Positions 50,628-59,186 of a stretch of DNA of 64,000 bases are shown piece after piece. The position numbers and the translations under genes were made by a program. Positions within the stretch are counted from its first letter, which is position 1. Each line of letters opens with the position of its first letter. Origin of the DNA: Scytonema sp045865695 (GTDB lineage: Bacteria; Cyanobacteriota; Cyanobacteriia; Cyanobacteriales; Nostocaceae); assembly GCF_045865695.1 (NCBI RefSeq), contig NZ_BAACAP010000232.1, positions 44,636 through 108,635 on the forward strand, in the 5' to 3' direction. The notes beneath the pieces were generated by a model. The model was not told where the DNA came from. It made no database searches and saw only the letters and a list, made by a program, of their open reading frames with translations.

Positions 50628-50888
50628 CCACCCATAAAACAATGGCAGTTACCAGATTTGAGTCTAACTTTCTTACCACCGCAAGAAGAATCGCTGACCA
50701 GGATAGACTTGGGTTTGCTCTTATGGGAAGAAAATACTTCTTCTGGAACGAGTCTACAAGTGTGGTGGCGGTATAAAAAAGATTTGTTCGAGAAGCAAAC
50801 AATTGCTCGTATGGCAAAAAATTTCGAGACTCTGTTAGAGGCAATTATCGCTTCTCCAGAGCGTTCAGTAAAGGAACTCCTTGTTTGA
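50628..50888 (+). pseudogene. NRPS-1 tail beyond the in-frame TAG
   Basis: In the same frame as NRPS-1: PPIKQWQLPDLSLTFLPPQE, then RIDLGLLLWEEN, WWRYKKDLFEKQTIARMAKN and ERSVKELLV. The tails of NRPS-2 and NRPS-3 have Glu where NRPS-1 has TAG (DFLLE versus DFLL-stop), so one GAG-to-TAG change separates this tail from its gene. Confidence 0.85.
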
Positions 50889-50913
50889 GTTGAGCAGAAA
50901 CGAGGCTAGGATA

Positions 50914-50982
50914 AAAAACCCGGTTTCTACTTGGTAAAAGATGGAAATTTTGCTCTTATCAACTCCGAGAAACCGGGTTTTT
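50914..50982. terminator. Terminator-like hairpin in NRPS leader, copy 2
   Basis: AAAAACCCGGTTTCT (50914-50928) and AGAAACCGGGTTTTT (50968-50982), perfect 15-base arms, 39-base loop, T-run at the end. It lies between NRPS-1 and NRPS-2 and could attenuate transcription or act as a dispersed repeat. Confidence 0.55.
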
Positions 50983-51036
50983 AGGATTAGTGAGTTGAGG
51001 TCATTAAAATCGAAAATTGGGAGAGACATAAATAAA
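50932..51036 (+). repeat. NRPS leader repeat, copy 2
   Basis: 105 bases, nearly identical to 47993-48098, ending at the NRPS-2 ATG. Confidence 0.9.
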
Positions 51037-54000
51037 ATGACTGCACAAAAACCATCTCAAAATGAAATTTACTCTAGCTCTAAGGAGTTATTTGAAGAAC
51101 AGCACTATTCACTTTCGTCCCCACAAAGAGAAGTTTGGTTCAACCAAATACTATATCCCAATGTGCCACTGTATAATGTCGGTGGTTATGTCAAAATTGA
51201 TGGATCTGTTGATTTTACAATTTTTCACAAAGCCATTAATCGAGTTATTCAGGAAAACGACGCTCTCCGGATTATTCTTCATACAGGAGTTAGTTTACCC
51301 ACGCAAACCTTTGCTGAAAATCTTAGTATCGCTCTGGATTTATATGATTTTTCCGAGCGAGAAAATGCTCAAAATCAGGCAATTCAATGGATGAAAGAGG
51401 AGTTTGTTAAACCTTTTCAAATCTATGAAAACCTCTTCTTCCAATTTGCCTTATGCAAAATCTCAGATAAGAGTTATTTTTGGTTAAAAAAATATCATTA
51501 TTTGATTGCAGATGCGCGAACCATATCACTGATTGTTCGGCGCGTAGCCGAAGTCTATAATTGCTTGTTGACAGGACAAGCGTATAGCGAACAAAATAGC
51601 TATTCTTATCGGGATTTTATTGAAGAAGATCGCATCTATCTGAACTCGGAAAAGTTTGTACAGGATAAACGTTATTGGCTAGAAAAATACTCCTCACTGC
51701 CAGAGCCACTGATGGTTCGAGAACAAACACAGAAATTCAAAGAACAAACCATACCTAGCCAAAGAATTACACTAAATTTTACAGGGGACTCTTACAAAGA
51801 TATAATTAATTTTGCCAAAGCTAATAATACCTCTCCTTATCAGATGATAATGGGAATAGTTTATTGCTATTTTGTCCGACTCAATTCGAGAGAAGATTTG
51901 GTCATTGGAATCACTACCGAAAATCGCCGAACAGCTTTTGAACAAACGGTAGGATTCTTTATGAATGTTGTTCCGGTGTGGTTCCGTTTTAGTACCAACC
52001 TAAGTTTTGTAGAATTGACTCAAGCAATTGGGAAGGAATTGCATCAAGTGCAGGAGCACGAGCGCGTTTCTATTAGCGATATCAAAGGTGAAGGGAAATT
52101 TGTGGGAGAGAGGCAACAACAACTGTTTGATATAGAGTTTAGTTATTCTGAGTTAAAATTGGAGACAACTTTTGCAGAGAGTCCAGTTGAATTTATCCCT
52201 CTAACAAATGGAGTCGAACAATATCCTTTAATTGTATTAATCGAGCGAGATGAGAACCAAGCCAATATTCGGATAGATTTAGATTTTAGCTTGGGTATTT
52301 TTACCACAGATGAAATAGAACGTTTCAAGATGTGTTTTGAATTTCTGTTAGGCGAAATCCTTCGTAGCCCTAATGTGCCTATCAAAGAATTGCAAATCAT
52401 ACCCGACACTTACTTAAAGAAAATTTTATTTGAATTTAATGATACCACCAGAAATTATTCACAAGACAAATGTATTCATCAGTTGTTTGAGGAGCAAGCC
52501 GAGCGTACACCTAATGCGCTCGCTGTAGTCTCAGAAGAACAGGAGTTAACCTATCACTCACTCAATCAAAAAGCCAATCAATTAGCGCATTATCTGCAAA
52601 AAGTAGGGGTTAAACCAGAAGTACTGGTAGGATTGTGTGTGGAACGTTCCTTAGAAATGATCGTTAGCATATTAGGCATTCTCAAAGCAGGGGGAGCGTA
52701 TGTGCCCATAGATCCTAACTATCCAGTTGAGCGCATAGCATATATGGTGAGTGATTCTCAGGTTTCGGTAATATTAACTGGGGAGCACTTACTAGACTTA
52801 TTACCTGCGACTGAGGCAAAAGTCGTCTGCTTGGATAGGGATTTAGAAATATGGTCGGGTGAAACCCAACAGAATCCAAAGAGCCTTAGCAAACCGGAAA
52901 ATTTGGCGTATGTCATCTACACCTCAGGCTCGACAGGTGAGCCAAAAGGGGTGACGATCGAACATCGATCCATCATGAATGTCACACAAGCGGCGAAGGT
53001 AGAATGGGGAATGAGTAGCCGCGATCGAGTCTTGCAATTTGCTTCCATTAGTTTTGATGTCGCCGTACAAGAAATTCATCCGTGCTTAATTTCTGGTGGT
53101 ACTGTGGTGCTACGCACTCAGGAGATGTTAAGCTCTATCTCTACATTTGTGCAAAAGTGCCAGGAGTGGCAATTAACAGTGTTGCACTTACCGCCAGCAT
53201 TTTGGCACCAACTTATTACAGAATTAGCGAGAACAAAACAGAGCATATCCCCATCGGTACGACTAGTGATTATCGGCGGAGAACGAGTGCTGCTGGAAAA
53301 GGTTAAGCTGTGGCAAGAGTACGTGCAACAGATGTTACACTCTCACCAGTTGGTGGAACCTCCACAGTTAATTAACGCCTACGGTCCCACAGAAGCGACT
53401 GTAGACGCCACCTATTGCAACTTGTCGGCTTATGTGCTAGAAGAAACATTAAAGGAAGTACCCATTGGTAGAGCGATCGCGAATACACAAATCTATATCC
53501 TCGACTCTGAGTTGCAACCAGTACCAATTGGGGTCAAGGGCGAACTACATATTGGCGGTGCAGGGTTAGCTAGAGGCTATCTCAACCGCCCGGATTTAAC
53601 AACCGAAAAATTTATCCAAAACCCTTTCCATACCTCACAACGCCTTTACAAAACTGGTGACTATGCTCGTTATCTCCCGGACGGTAATATTGAGTTTCTA
53701 GGTCGCATTGATAACCAAGTAAAAATTAGGGGCTTTCGCATCGAACTAGGTGAAATTGAAGCTCTCTTAGAACAACATCCAACGATTGGACAAGCAGTGG
53801 TTATTGCTGTTGAAGATAAACTAGGGGATAAACGTTTGGTCGCTTACGTGGTTCCTCATCTCAAATCTTATGATGAAGTGGAGCAGCAAGAAATCATACC
53901 ATCTTTGCGCGATTTCCTTCAAGGTAAAATACCTGAATATATGCTCCCAACAGCATTTAAAATCTTAGAACAATTGCCGCTCACGCCCAATGATAAAGTA

Positions 54001-55656
54001 GACCGTCAAGCCCTAGCCCAGTTACCTACTGATAGTTATTTATCATCAGAAAAAACTTATGTAGCTCCTCGCACCCCAGAAGAAGAAATGTTGGCGCGTT
54101 TGTGGGCAGAAGTGTTGGACATTGAGCAAGTTGGAATTCATGACAACTTTTTTGAACTAGGGGGAAATTCTCTTAAGGCGATCGTTTTGTTGAATAGAGT
54201 GCAACAACAGCTAGGCAAAACATTTCAAATGGTTGATTTGTTTAATGCACCAACTATTGCCGACTTCGCAGATTTTTTAACAGCAAAATCTTCATTGCCC
54301 GAAATCGAAGAGATTACCAAAAGTTCAAATACTGATAATAGTTACTTCCCTCCCTCCTTTCTACAAGAGCGATTTTATTTTTATCGAAAATTCGGTAGTT
54401 TTTACCATCTCTATAACTACTTCCGCCTCACAGGACCACTTAATGTAGCAGTACTCGAAAAGAGTTTCAATGAAATCATTCGCCGCCACTCCATCCTACG
54501 TACAACTTTACAACAGGTGAATGGTTCCCTCATGCAGGTGGTTGCTCCAGTTGCTACTGTCAATATGTCAGTAGTTCAGTTGCAAAGTATGCCAGACCAC
54601 ACGCAGCTAAAAGAGGTAGAAAAGTTGATTGACCAGGAGAAGCAGCGCCAGGTTACTCTTGATAAAGATCCTTGGTTGCGAGTTATGCTGCTGAAACTAG
54701 GAGAACAATCCCACATTCTGCTAATTTGTATGCATATGCTGATTGCAAATGAAAGGTCTATAGACATATTACTTCAAGAGTTGAGCGTGCTCTATGAAGC
54801 CTTTCTCACAGACAAACCTTCGCCACTGGCTCCTTTACCTTTGCAGTATGGTAATTATGCCCTCACTCAACGTCGATCTCTCACCCCAGAGGTGCTCCAA
54901 GCTAAGCGCAACTACTGGCAGCAATGGTTGAACTTGGAACCCCCACTGTTACCACTTCCTACCGACAGACCACTTCCTGCCACTCAAACTTTCCGTGCAG
55001 ATACTCTTGAGTGTCAGCTTTCCCCCGATCTGAGTGTAAAGCTGAAAACCTTGAGTCAGAAAAAACAAGTTACTCTGTTCACAACTATACTAGCAGCTTT
55101 TGCTACCTTACTCTACTACCATAGTGGTACTGAAGACATTGTTATTGGCGTTCCTACTACTAACCGCAACCACCCGAAGTTTGAATCTTTGATTGGCGAT
55201 TTTGGCCTGATGTTGGTGCCGCGTATTAACCTCAAAGGGAATCCTAGTTTTAATGAATTGCTGAATAGGGTTCGCCAGGAGATGCTTTCAGTTATGGCTA
55301 ACCAAGATGTGCCGTTTGAGCAATTGGCAAAAACTTTACAACTCGAACGTCAGCGCAATCAACGCTTCTTTAGAGTATATCTAGACTTCTTGCTTGAAGC
55401 ACCGAAAGAAGAGTTGAAATTATCCGGTTTGACTGTAACTTCCTCGCCTATACAAGAATTAATGGCGAGGGTTGACCTAGGTTTACTCATATGGCAAGAA
55501 AATACTGCTTCTGGAACGAGTCTACAGGTGTGGTGGCGGTATAAAAAAGATTTGTTCGAGAAGCAAACAATTGCTCAGATGGCAAAGAATTTCGAGACTC
55601 TGTTAGAGGCAATTATCGCTTCTCCAGAGCGTTCAGTAAAGGAACTCCTTGTTTGA
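51037..55656 (+). CDS. NRPS-2: C-A-PCP-C protein with degenerate condensation motifs
   Basis: 1539 residues from ATG 51037, whose start MTAQKPSQNEI matches NRPS-1 and -3; the frame opens at 50941 only because the leader repeat is open. Domains: C1 about 20-450, A about 480-980 (YTSGSTGEPKG, NAYGPTEAT; by-eye pocket D-V-Q-H-I-G-A-V-D), PCP with Ser1045 (LGGNSL), C2 about 1090-1510. C1 has HYLIADA at 154-160 and C2 has HMLIANE at 1233-1239 in place of HHxxxDG, so both lack the catalytic second His. The two C domains may be structural or recruit other enzymes. Confidence 0.9.
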   Translation: MTAQKPSQNEIYSSSKELFEEQHYSLSSPQREVWFNQILYPNVPLYNVGGYVKIDGSVDFTIFHKAINRVIQENDALRIILHTGVSLPTQTFAENLSIALDLYDFSERENAQNQAIQWMKEEFVKPFQIYENLFFQFALCKISDKSYFWLKKYHYLIADARTISLIVRRVAEVYNCLLTGQAYSEQNSYSYRDFIEEDRIYLNSEKFVQDKRYWLEKYSSLPEPLMVREQTQKFKEQTIPSQRITLNFTGDSYKDIINFAKANNTSPYQMIMGIVYCYFVRLNSREDLVIGITTENRRTAFEQTVGFFMNVVPVWFRFSTNLSFVELTQAIGKELHQVQEHERVSISDIKGEGKFVGERQQQLFDIEFSYSELKLETTFAESPVEFIPLTNGVEQYPLIVLIERDENQANIRIDLDFSLGIFTTDEIERFKMCFEFLLGEILRSPNVPIKELQIIPDTYLKKILFEFNDTTRNYSQDKCIHQLFEEQAERTPNALAVVSEEQELTYHSLNQKANQLAHYLQKVGVKPEVLVGLCVERSLEMIVSILGILKAGGAYVPIDPNYPVERIAYMVSDSQVSVILTGEHLLDLLPATEAKVVCLDRDLEIWSGETQQNPKSLSKPENLAYVIYTSGSTGEPKGVTIEHRSIMNVTQAAKVEWGMSSRDRVLQFASISFDVAVQEIHPCLISGGTVVLRTQEMLSSISTFVQKCQEWQLTVLHLPPAFWHQLITELARTKQSISPSVRLVIIGGERVLLEKVKLWQEYVQQMLHSHQLVEPPQLINAYGPTEATVDATYCNLSAYVLEETLKEVPIGRAIANTQIYILDSELQPVPIGVKGELHIGGAGLARGYLNRPDLTTEKFIQNPFHTSQRLYKTGDYARYLPDGNIEFLGRIDNQVKIRGFRIELGEIEALLEQHPTIGQAVVIAVEDKLGDKRLVAYVVPHLKSYDEVEQQEIIPSLRDFLQGKIPEYMLPTAFKILEQLPLTPNDKVDRQALAQLPTDSYLSSEKTYVAPRTPEEEMLARLWAEVLDIEQVGIHDNFFELGGNSLKAIVLLNRVQQQLGKTFQMVDLFNAPTIADFADFLTAKSSLPEIEEITKSSNTDNSYFPPSFLQERFYFYRKFGSFYHLYNYFRLTGPLNVAVLEKSFNEIIRRHSILRTTLQQVNGSLMQVVAPVATVNMSVVQLQSMPDHTQLKEVEKLIDQEKQRQVTLDKDPWLRVMLLKLGEQSHILLICMHMLIANERSIDILLQELSVLYEAFLTDKPSPLAPLPLQYGNYALTQRRSLTPEVLQAKRNYWQQWLNLEPPLLPLPTDRPLPATQTFRADTLECQLSPDLSVKLKTLSQKKQVTLFTTILAAFATLLYYHSGTEDIVIGVPTTNRNHPKFESLIGDFGLMLVPRINLKGNPSFNELLNRVRQEMLSVMANQDVPFEQLAKTLQLERQRNQRFFRVYLDFLLEAPKEELKLSGLTVTSSPIQELMARVDLGLLIWQENTASGTSLQVWWRYKKDLFEKQTIAQMAKNFETLLEAIIASPERSVKELLV

Positions 55657-55681
55657 GTTGAGCAGAAACGAGGCTAGGATA

Positions 55682-55751
55682 AAAAACCCGGTTTCTACCT
55701 GGTAAAAGATGGAAATTTCGCTCTTATCAACTCCGAGAAACCGGGTTTTTA
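55682..55751. terminator. Terminator-like hairpin in NRPS leader, copy 3
   Basis: Same AAAAACCCGGTTTCT / AGAAACCGGGTTTTT arms as at 50914-50982, between NRPS-2 and NRPS-3. Confidence 0.55.
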
Positions 55752-55805
55752 GGATTAGTGAATTGAGGTCATTAAAATCGAAAATCTGAAGGGACATAAA
55801 TTAAG
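55700..55805 (+). repeat. NRPS leader repeat, copy 3
   Basis: 106 bases, almost identical to copy 1, ending at the NRPS-3 ATG. Confidence 0.9.
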
Positions 55806-58800
55806 ATGACTGTACAAAAACTATCTCAAAACGAAATTGACTTAAGCTCTAACGTGTTATTTAAAGAACAATCAATAAGCTCTGAAATAGAATTAAAAAA
55901 AATTATTTTTAAATTTAATAATACCACCAGAAATTATCCCCAAGACAAATGTATTCACCAGTTGTTTGAAGAACAAGTGGAACGCACACCTAATGCGCTC
56001 GCTGTAGTCTCAGAAGAACAGGAGTTAACCTATCACTTACTCAATCAAAAAGCCAATCAATTAGCGCATTATCTCCATACATTGGGAGTTAAACCAGAAG
56101 TGCTAGTGGGACTGTGTGTGGAACGTTCCTTGGAAATGGTCGTTGGGATTTTAGGCATTCTCAAAGCGGGAGGAGCATATGTGCCCATAGACCCTAACTA
56201 CCCACAACAGCGCATAGCATATATGGTGAGTGATGCTCGTGTACCGATAGTGCTGACTCAGCGTCACTTAGTAGATTTATTACCAGGAACTGACGCGAAA
56301 GTCTTATGCTTGGATCGCGATCGGCAGTTGTGGTCTGGTAAAAGTGAACATAATCTATCATCGGAGGTAAAACCAGAAAATTTAGCCTATGTCATTTATA
56401 CCTCAGGCTCAACAGGCAAGCCAAAAGGGGTAACGATCGAACATCGCTCTGTAGTCAATTTTACAGAGGCAGAAACCGAAAAATGGGGAATCAACAGTAG
56501 CGATCGCGTCCTGCAATTTGGCTCTATTAGTTTTGATGTCGTATCAAAAGATATTTACCCTTGCTGGAGTGTGGGTGGAACTGTGGTACTTCGCACCCAA
56601 CAAATGTTGAGTTCGCTCTCGACATTTGTGCAAAAGTGCTGGGAGTGGAAGCTGACGCTAATCAATCTGCCAACCGCATTTTGGCACCAGTTAATCACTG
56701 AATTAGCCAGAACCCACGACAGCTTACCCCCATCTTTACGACTGGTATTTATCGGCGGAGAACGAGTACTACCAGAAAAAGTCAAGCTGTGGCAAGAGTA
56801 TGTACGGGATATGTTGCACTCCCTGAAGCTAGTGGAACCGCCACAGTTGCTCAATGCCTATGGTCCCACAGAAACGACTGTAGTGGCAATGTTCTTTGAC
56901 TTATCTAATTACATCCCAGAAAATACACAGTCCTCTATTCCCATAGGTCGCCCAATTGCCAATACCCAAACCTATATTCTTGATACTGAGTTGCAACCAG
57001 TACCGATTGGAGTCAGGGGCGAACTGTATATTGGGGGTGCCGGTCTAGCTAGAGGCTATCTCAACTGCCCGGATTTAACAACCGAAAAATTTATCCAAAA
57101 CCCTTTTAACAAAGCGCAACGCCTTTATAAAACCGGAGATTATGGACGTTATTTACCCGATGGCAATATCGAATTTCTTGGTCGCATCGACAACCAGGTG
57201 AAAATTCGTGGCTTTCGCATCGAACTGGGTGAAATAGAAGCTCTCTTAGAACAACATCCGACGATTGGACAAGCAGTTGCGATCGCCAAAGAAGATAAGC
57301 TTGGGGATAAACGTTTGGTTGCTTACGTAGTCCCTAACTTGGGTTCTTGTGAGCAGATGCAGCAAGAAGTGATACCATCTTTGCGCGGTTTCTTGCAAGG
57401 TAAATTACCGGAATATATGCTGCCAACAGCATTTGGAGTCTTAAAAGAATTCCCCCTGACACCTAATGATAAAGTAGACCGTCAGGCATTAGCTCAGTTA
57501 CCAGCTCATAGTTATCTGTTATGGGAAAAAACCTACGTAGCGCCTCGCACCCCACAAGAAGAAATATTGGCGCGGGTGTGGGCAGAAGTATTGGATCTCG
57601 AGCGAGTTGGCGTTGACGACAACTTCTTTAGCTTGGGAGGAGATTCCCTTAAAACCATTGTTCTGTTGAACAGACTGCAAAAGGAACTAGGCAAAACTTG
57701 CCAAATGCTGGATCTGTTTAACGCGCCAACTATTGCCAAATTAGCAGTTTCTTTAAGCGAAAAATCCTCATCCCTAGAAATTGAAAGAATTGCTACTAGT
57801 TTAAATACAGAGATTAATCACTTTCCTCTCTCCTTTATTCAAGAGCGATTTTGGTTTTACCAAAAGTTAAATCTTAACGTTTCTTACAATATCCCCTACA
57901 GCTTCCGCCTTACGGGGCAGCTAGATGTAGCAATACTGCAAAAGAGCTTTAATGAGATTATTCGCCGTCATTCCATCTTACGTACAACTTTACAAGAGGT
58001 GAATGGTTCTCTAATGCAGGTCATTGCCCCAGTTGCCACTGTTAATATTGTTAATATGTCGGTAGTGGAATTGCATTTGCCAGAACCCGAACAGCTAAAG
58101 GAGATAGAAAGATTAACTGAGGAGGAACTGCTAATTCCTGTTTCTCTTGATAAAGATCCTTGGTTGCGCGTCAAACTGATTCGACTTGCAGAAAAATCTC
58201 ATATCCTGCTGATTTGTCTGCACCACCTCCTGGTAGATGATGGGTCTCTCGAAATACTTCTCCAAGAGTTGGTCGTACTCTATGAATCCTTCTCATCAGG
58301 CAAACCCTCGCCTCTGCCCCAATTGCCCTTACAGTATGGCGATTATGCTCAATGGCAGCGACAATCCCTTACCCCAGAAGTGCTTCAAACCAAGCTTAAC
58401 TACTGGCAGCAATGGTTGAGTAAGGAACCCGCACTGTTGCCACTTCCTACCGACAGACCACTTCCTGCCACTCAAACTTTCCGTGGAGGCACTTTTGAGT
58501 ATCAGCTTTCCCCGGAATTGACTGAGAAACTCAAAGCCTTGAGCCAGCTTCGCCAAGTGTCTTTGTTCACAACTATACTAACAGCCTTTGTCACCTTTCT
58601 CTACTGCTACAGTGGCACTGAAGACATTGTGCTGGGTATTCCCGCTACTAATCGTGATGACTGGAAGCTCAAAACTTTGATTGGGCATTTTAGTAGGATC
58701 TTGGCGTTGCGGATCGACTTGGGGGGAAATCCAAGTTTCACTGAGTTACTGACTCGAGTCCGACAACAGATGCTAGAGGCTATGGCTAACCAAGATGTAC

Positions 58801-59186
58801 CATTTGAGCACTTGGCAAAAACTTTACAGCCGCAATCCCAGCGGAAAAAACCCTTTTTTAGAGTGATTGTGGACTTCTTACTAGAGCCAATGCCAGAACA
58901 ATTGGAATTACCAGGTTTGACTATAACTTCCTTACCGCAAAAGAAATTAATCATGAGACCGGATTTAAATCTGTTTATCTGGGAAAAAAATACTTCCAAT
59001 GGAACGGTTGTAGAGGGGAGGTGGCAGTATAAAAAAGATTTGTTTGATGCGGATACGATCGCTCGCATGGCGAAGAATTTCGAGGCTCTGTTAGCAGCAA
59101 TTGTCGCTGATCCAGAGCAGTTAGTGAATAGTCCAGTCTTTACTCACCTGAAACTTAACAATGCAGATTCCACTGAAAATATCTGA
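55806..59186 (+). CDS. NRPS-3: A-PCP-C protein
   Basis: 1126 residues. A domain about 45-560, nearly identical over 1.2 kb to that of NRPS-1 (pocket D-V-K-N-F-G-A-V-V by eye) but without the methyltransferase. PCP with Ser614 in LGGDSL. C domain about 660-1090 with HHLLVDD at 806-812 (both His and the Asp present, G changed to D). It is thus the only NRPS of the rightward arm with an intact condensation active site. Modules end in C, so the acceptor must be on another protein. The end overlaps the next gene by 26 bases. Confidence 0.92.
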   Translation: MTVQKLSQNEIDLSSNVLFKEQSISSEIELKKIIFKFNNTTRNYPQDKCIHQLFEEQVERTPNALAVVSEEQELTYHLLNQKANQLAHYLHTLGVKPEVLVGLCVERSLEMVVGILGILKAGGAYVPIDPNYPQQRIAYMVSDARVPIVLTQRHLVDLLPGTDAKVLCLDRDRQLWSGKSEHNLSSEVKPENLAYVIYTSGSTGKPKGVTIEHRSVVNFTEAETEKWGINSSDRVLQFGSISFDVVSKDIYPCWSVGGTVVLRTQQMLSSLSTFVQKCWEWKLTLINLPTAFWHQLITELARTHDSLPPSLRLVFIGGERVLPEKVKLWQEYVRDMLHSLKLVEPPQLLNAYGPTETTVVAMFFDLSNYIPENTQSSIPIGRPIANTQTYILDTELQPVPIGVRGELYIGGAGLARGYLNCPDLTTEKFIQNPFNKAQRLYKTGDYGRYLPDGNIEFLGRIDNQVKIRGFRIELGEIEALLEQHPTIGQAVAIAKEDKLGDKRLVAYVVPNLGSCEQMQQEVIPSLRGFLQGKLPEYMLPTAFGVLKEFPLTPNDKVDRQALAQLPAHSYLLWEKTYVAPRTPQEEILARVWAEVLDLERVGVDDNFFSLGGDSLKTIVLLNRLQKELGKTCQMLDLFNAPTIAKLAVSLSEKSSSLEIERIATSLNTEINHFPLSFIQERFWFYQKLNLNVSYNIPYSFRLTGQLDVAILQKSFNEIIRRHSILRTTLQEVNGSLMQVIAPVATVNIVNMSVVELHLPEPEQLKEIERLTEEELLIPVSLDKDPWLRVKLIRLAEKSHILLICLHHLLVDDGSLEILLQELVVLYESFSSGKPSPLPQLPLQYGDYAQWQRQSLTPEVLQTKLNYWQQWLSKEPALLPLPTDRPLPATQTFRGGTFEYQLSPELTEKLKALSQLRQVSLFTTILTAFVTFLYCYSGTEDIVLGIPATNRDDWKLKTLIGHFSRILALRIDLGGNPSFTELLTRVRQQMLEAMANQDVPFEHLAKTLQPQSQRKKPFFRVIVDFLLEPMPEQLELPGLTITSLPQKKLIMRPDLNLFIWEKNTSNGTVVEGRWQYKKDLFDADTIARMAKNFEALLAAIVADPEQLVNSPVFTHLKLNNADSTENI

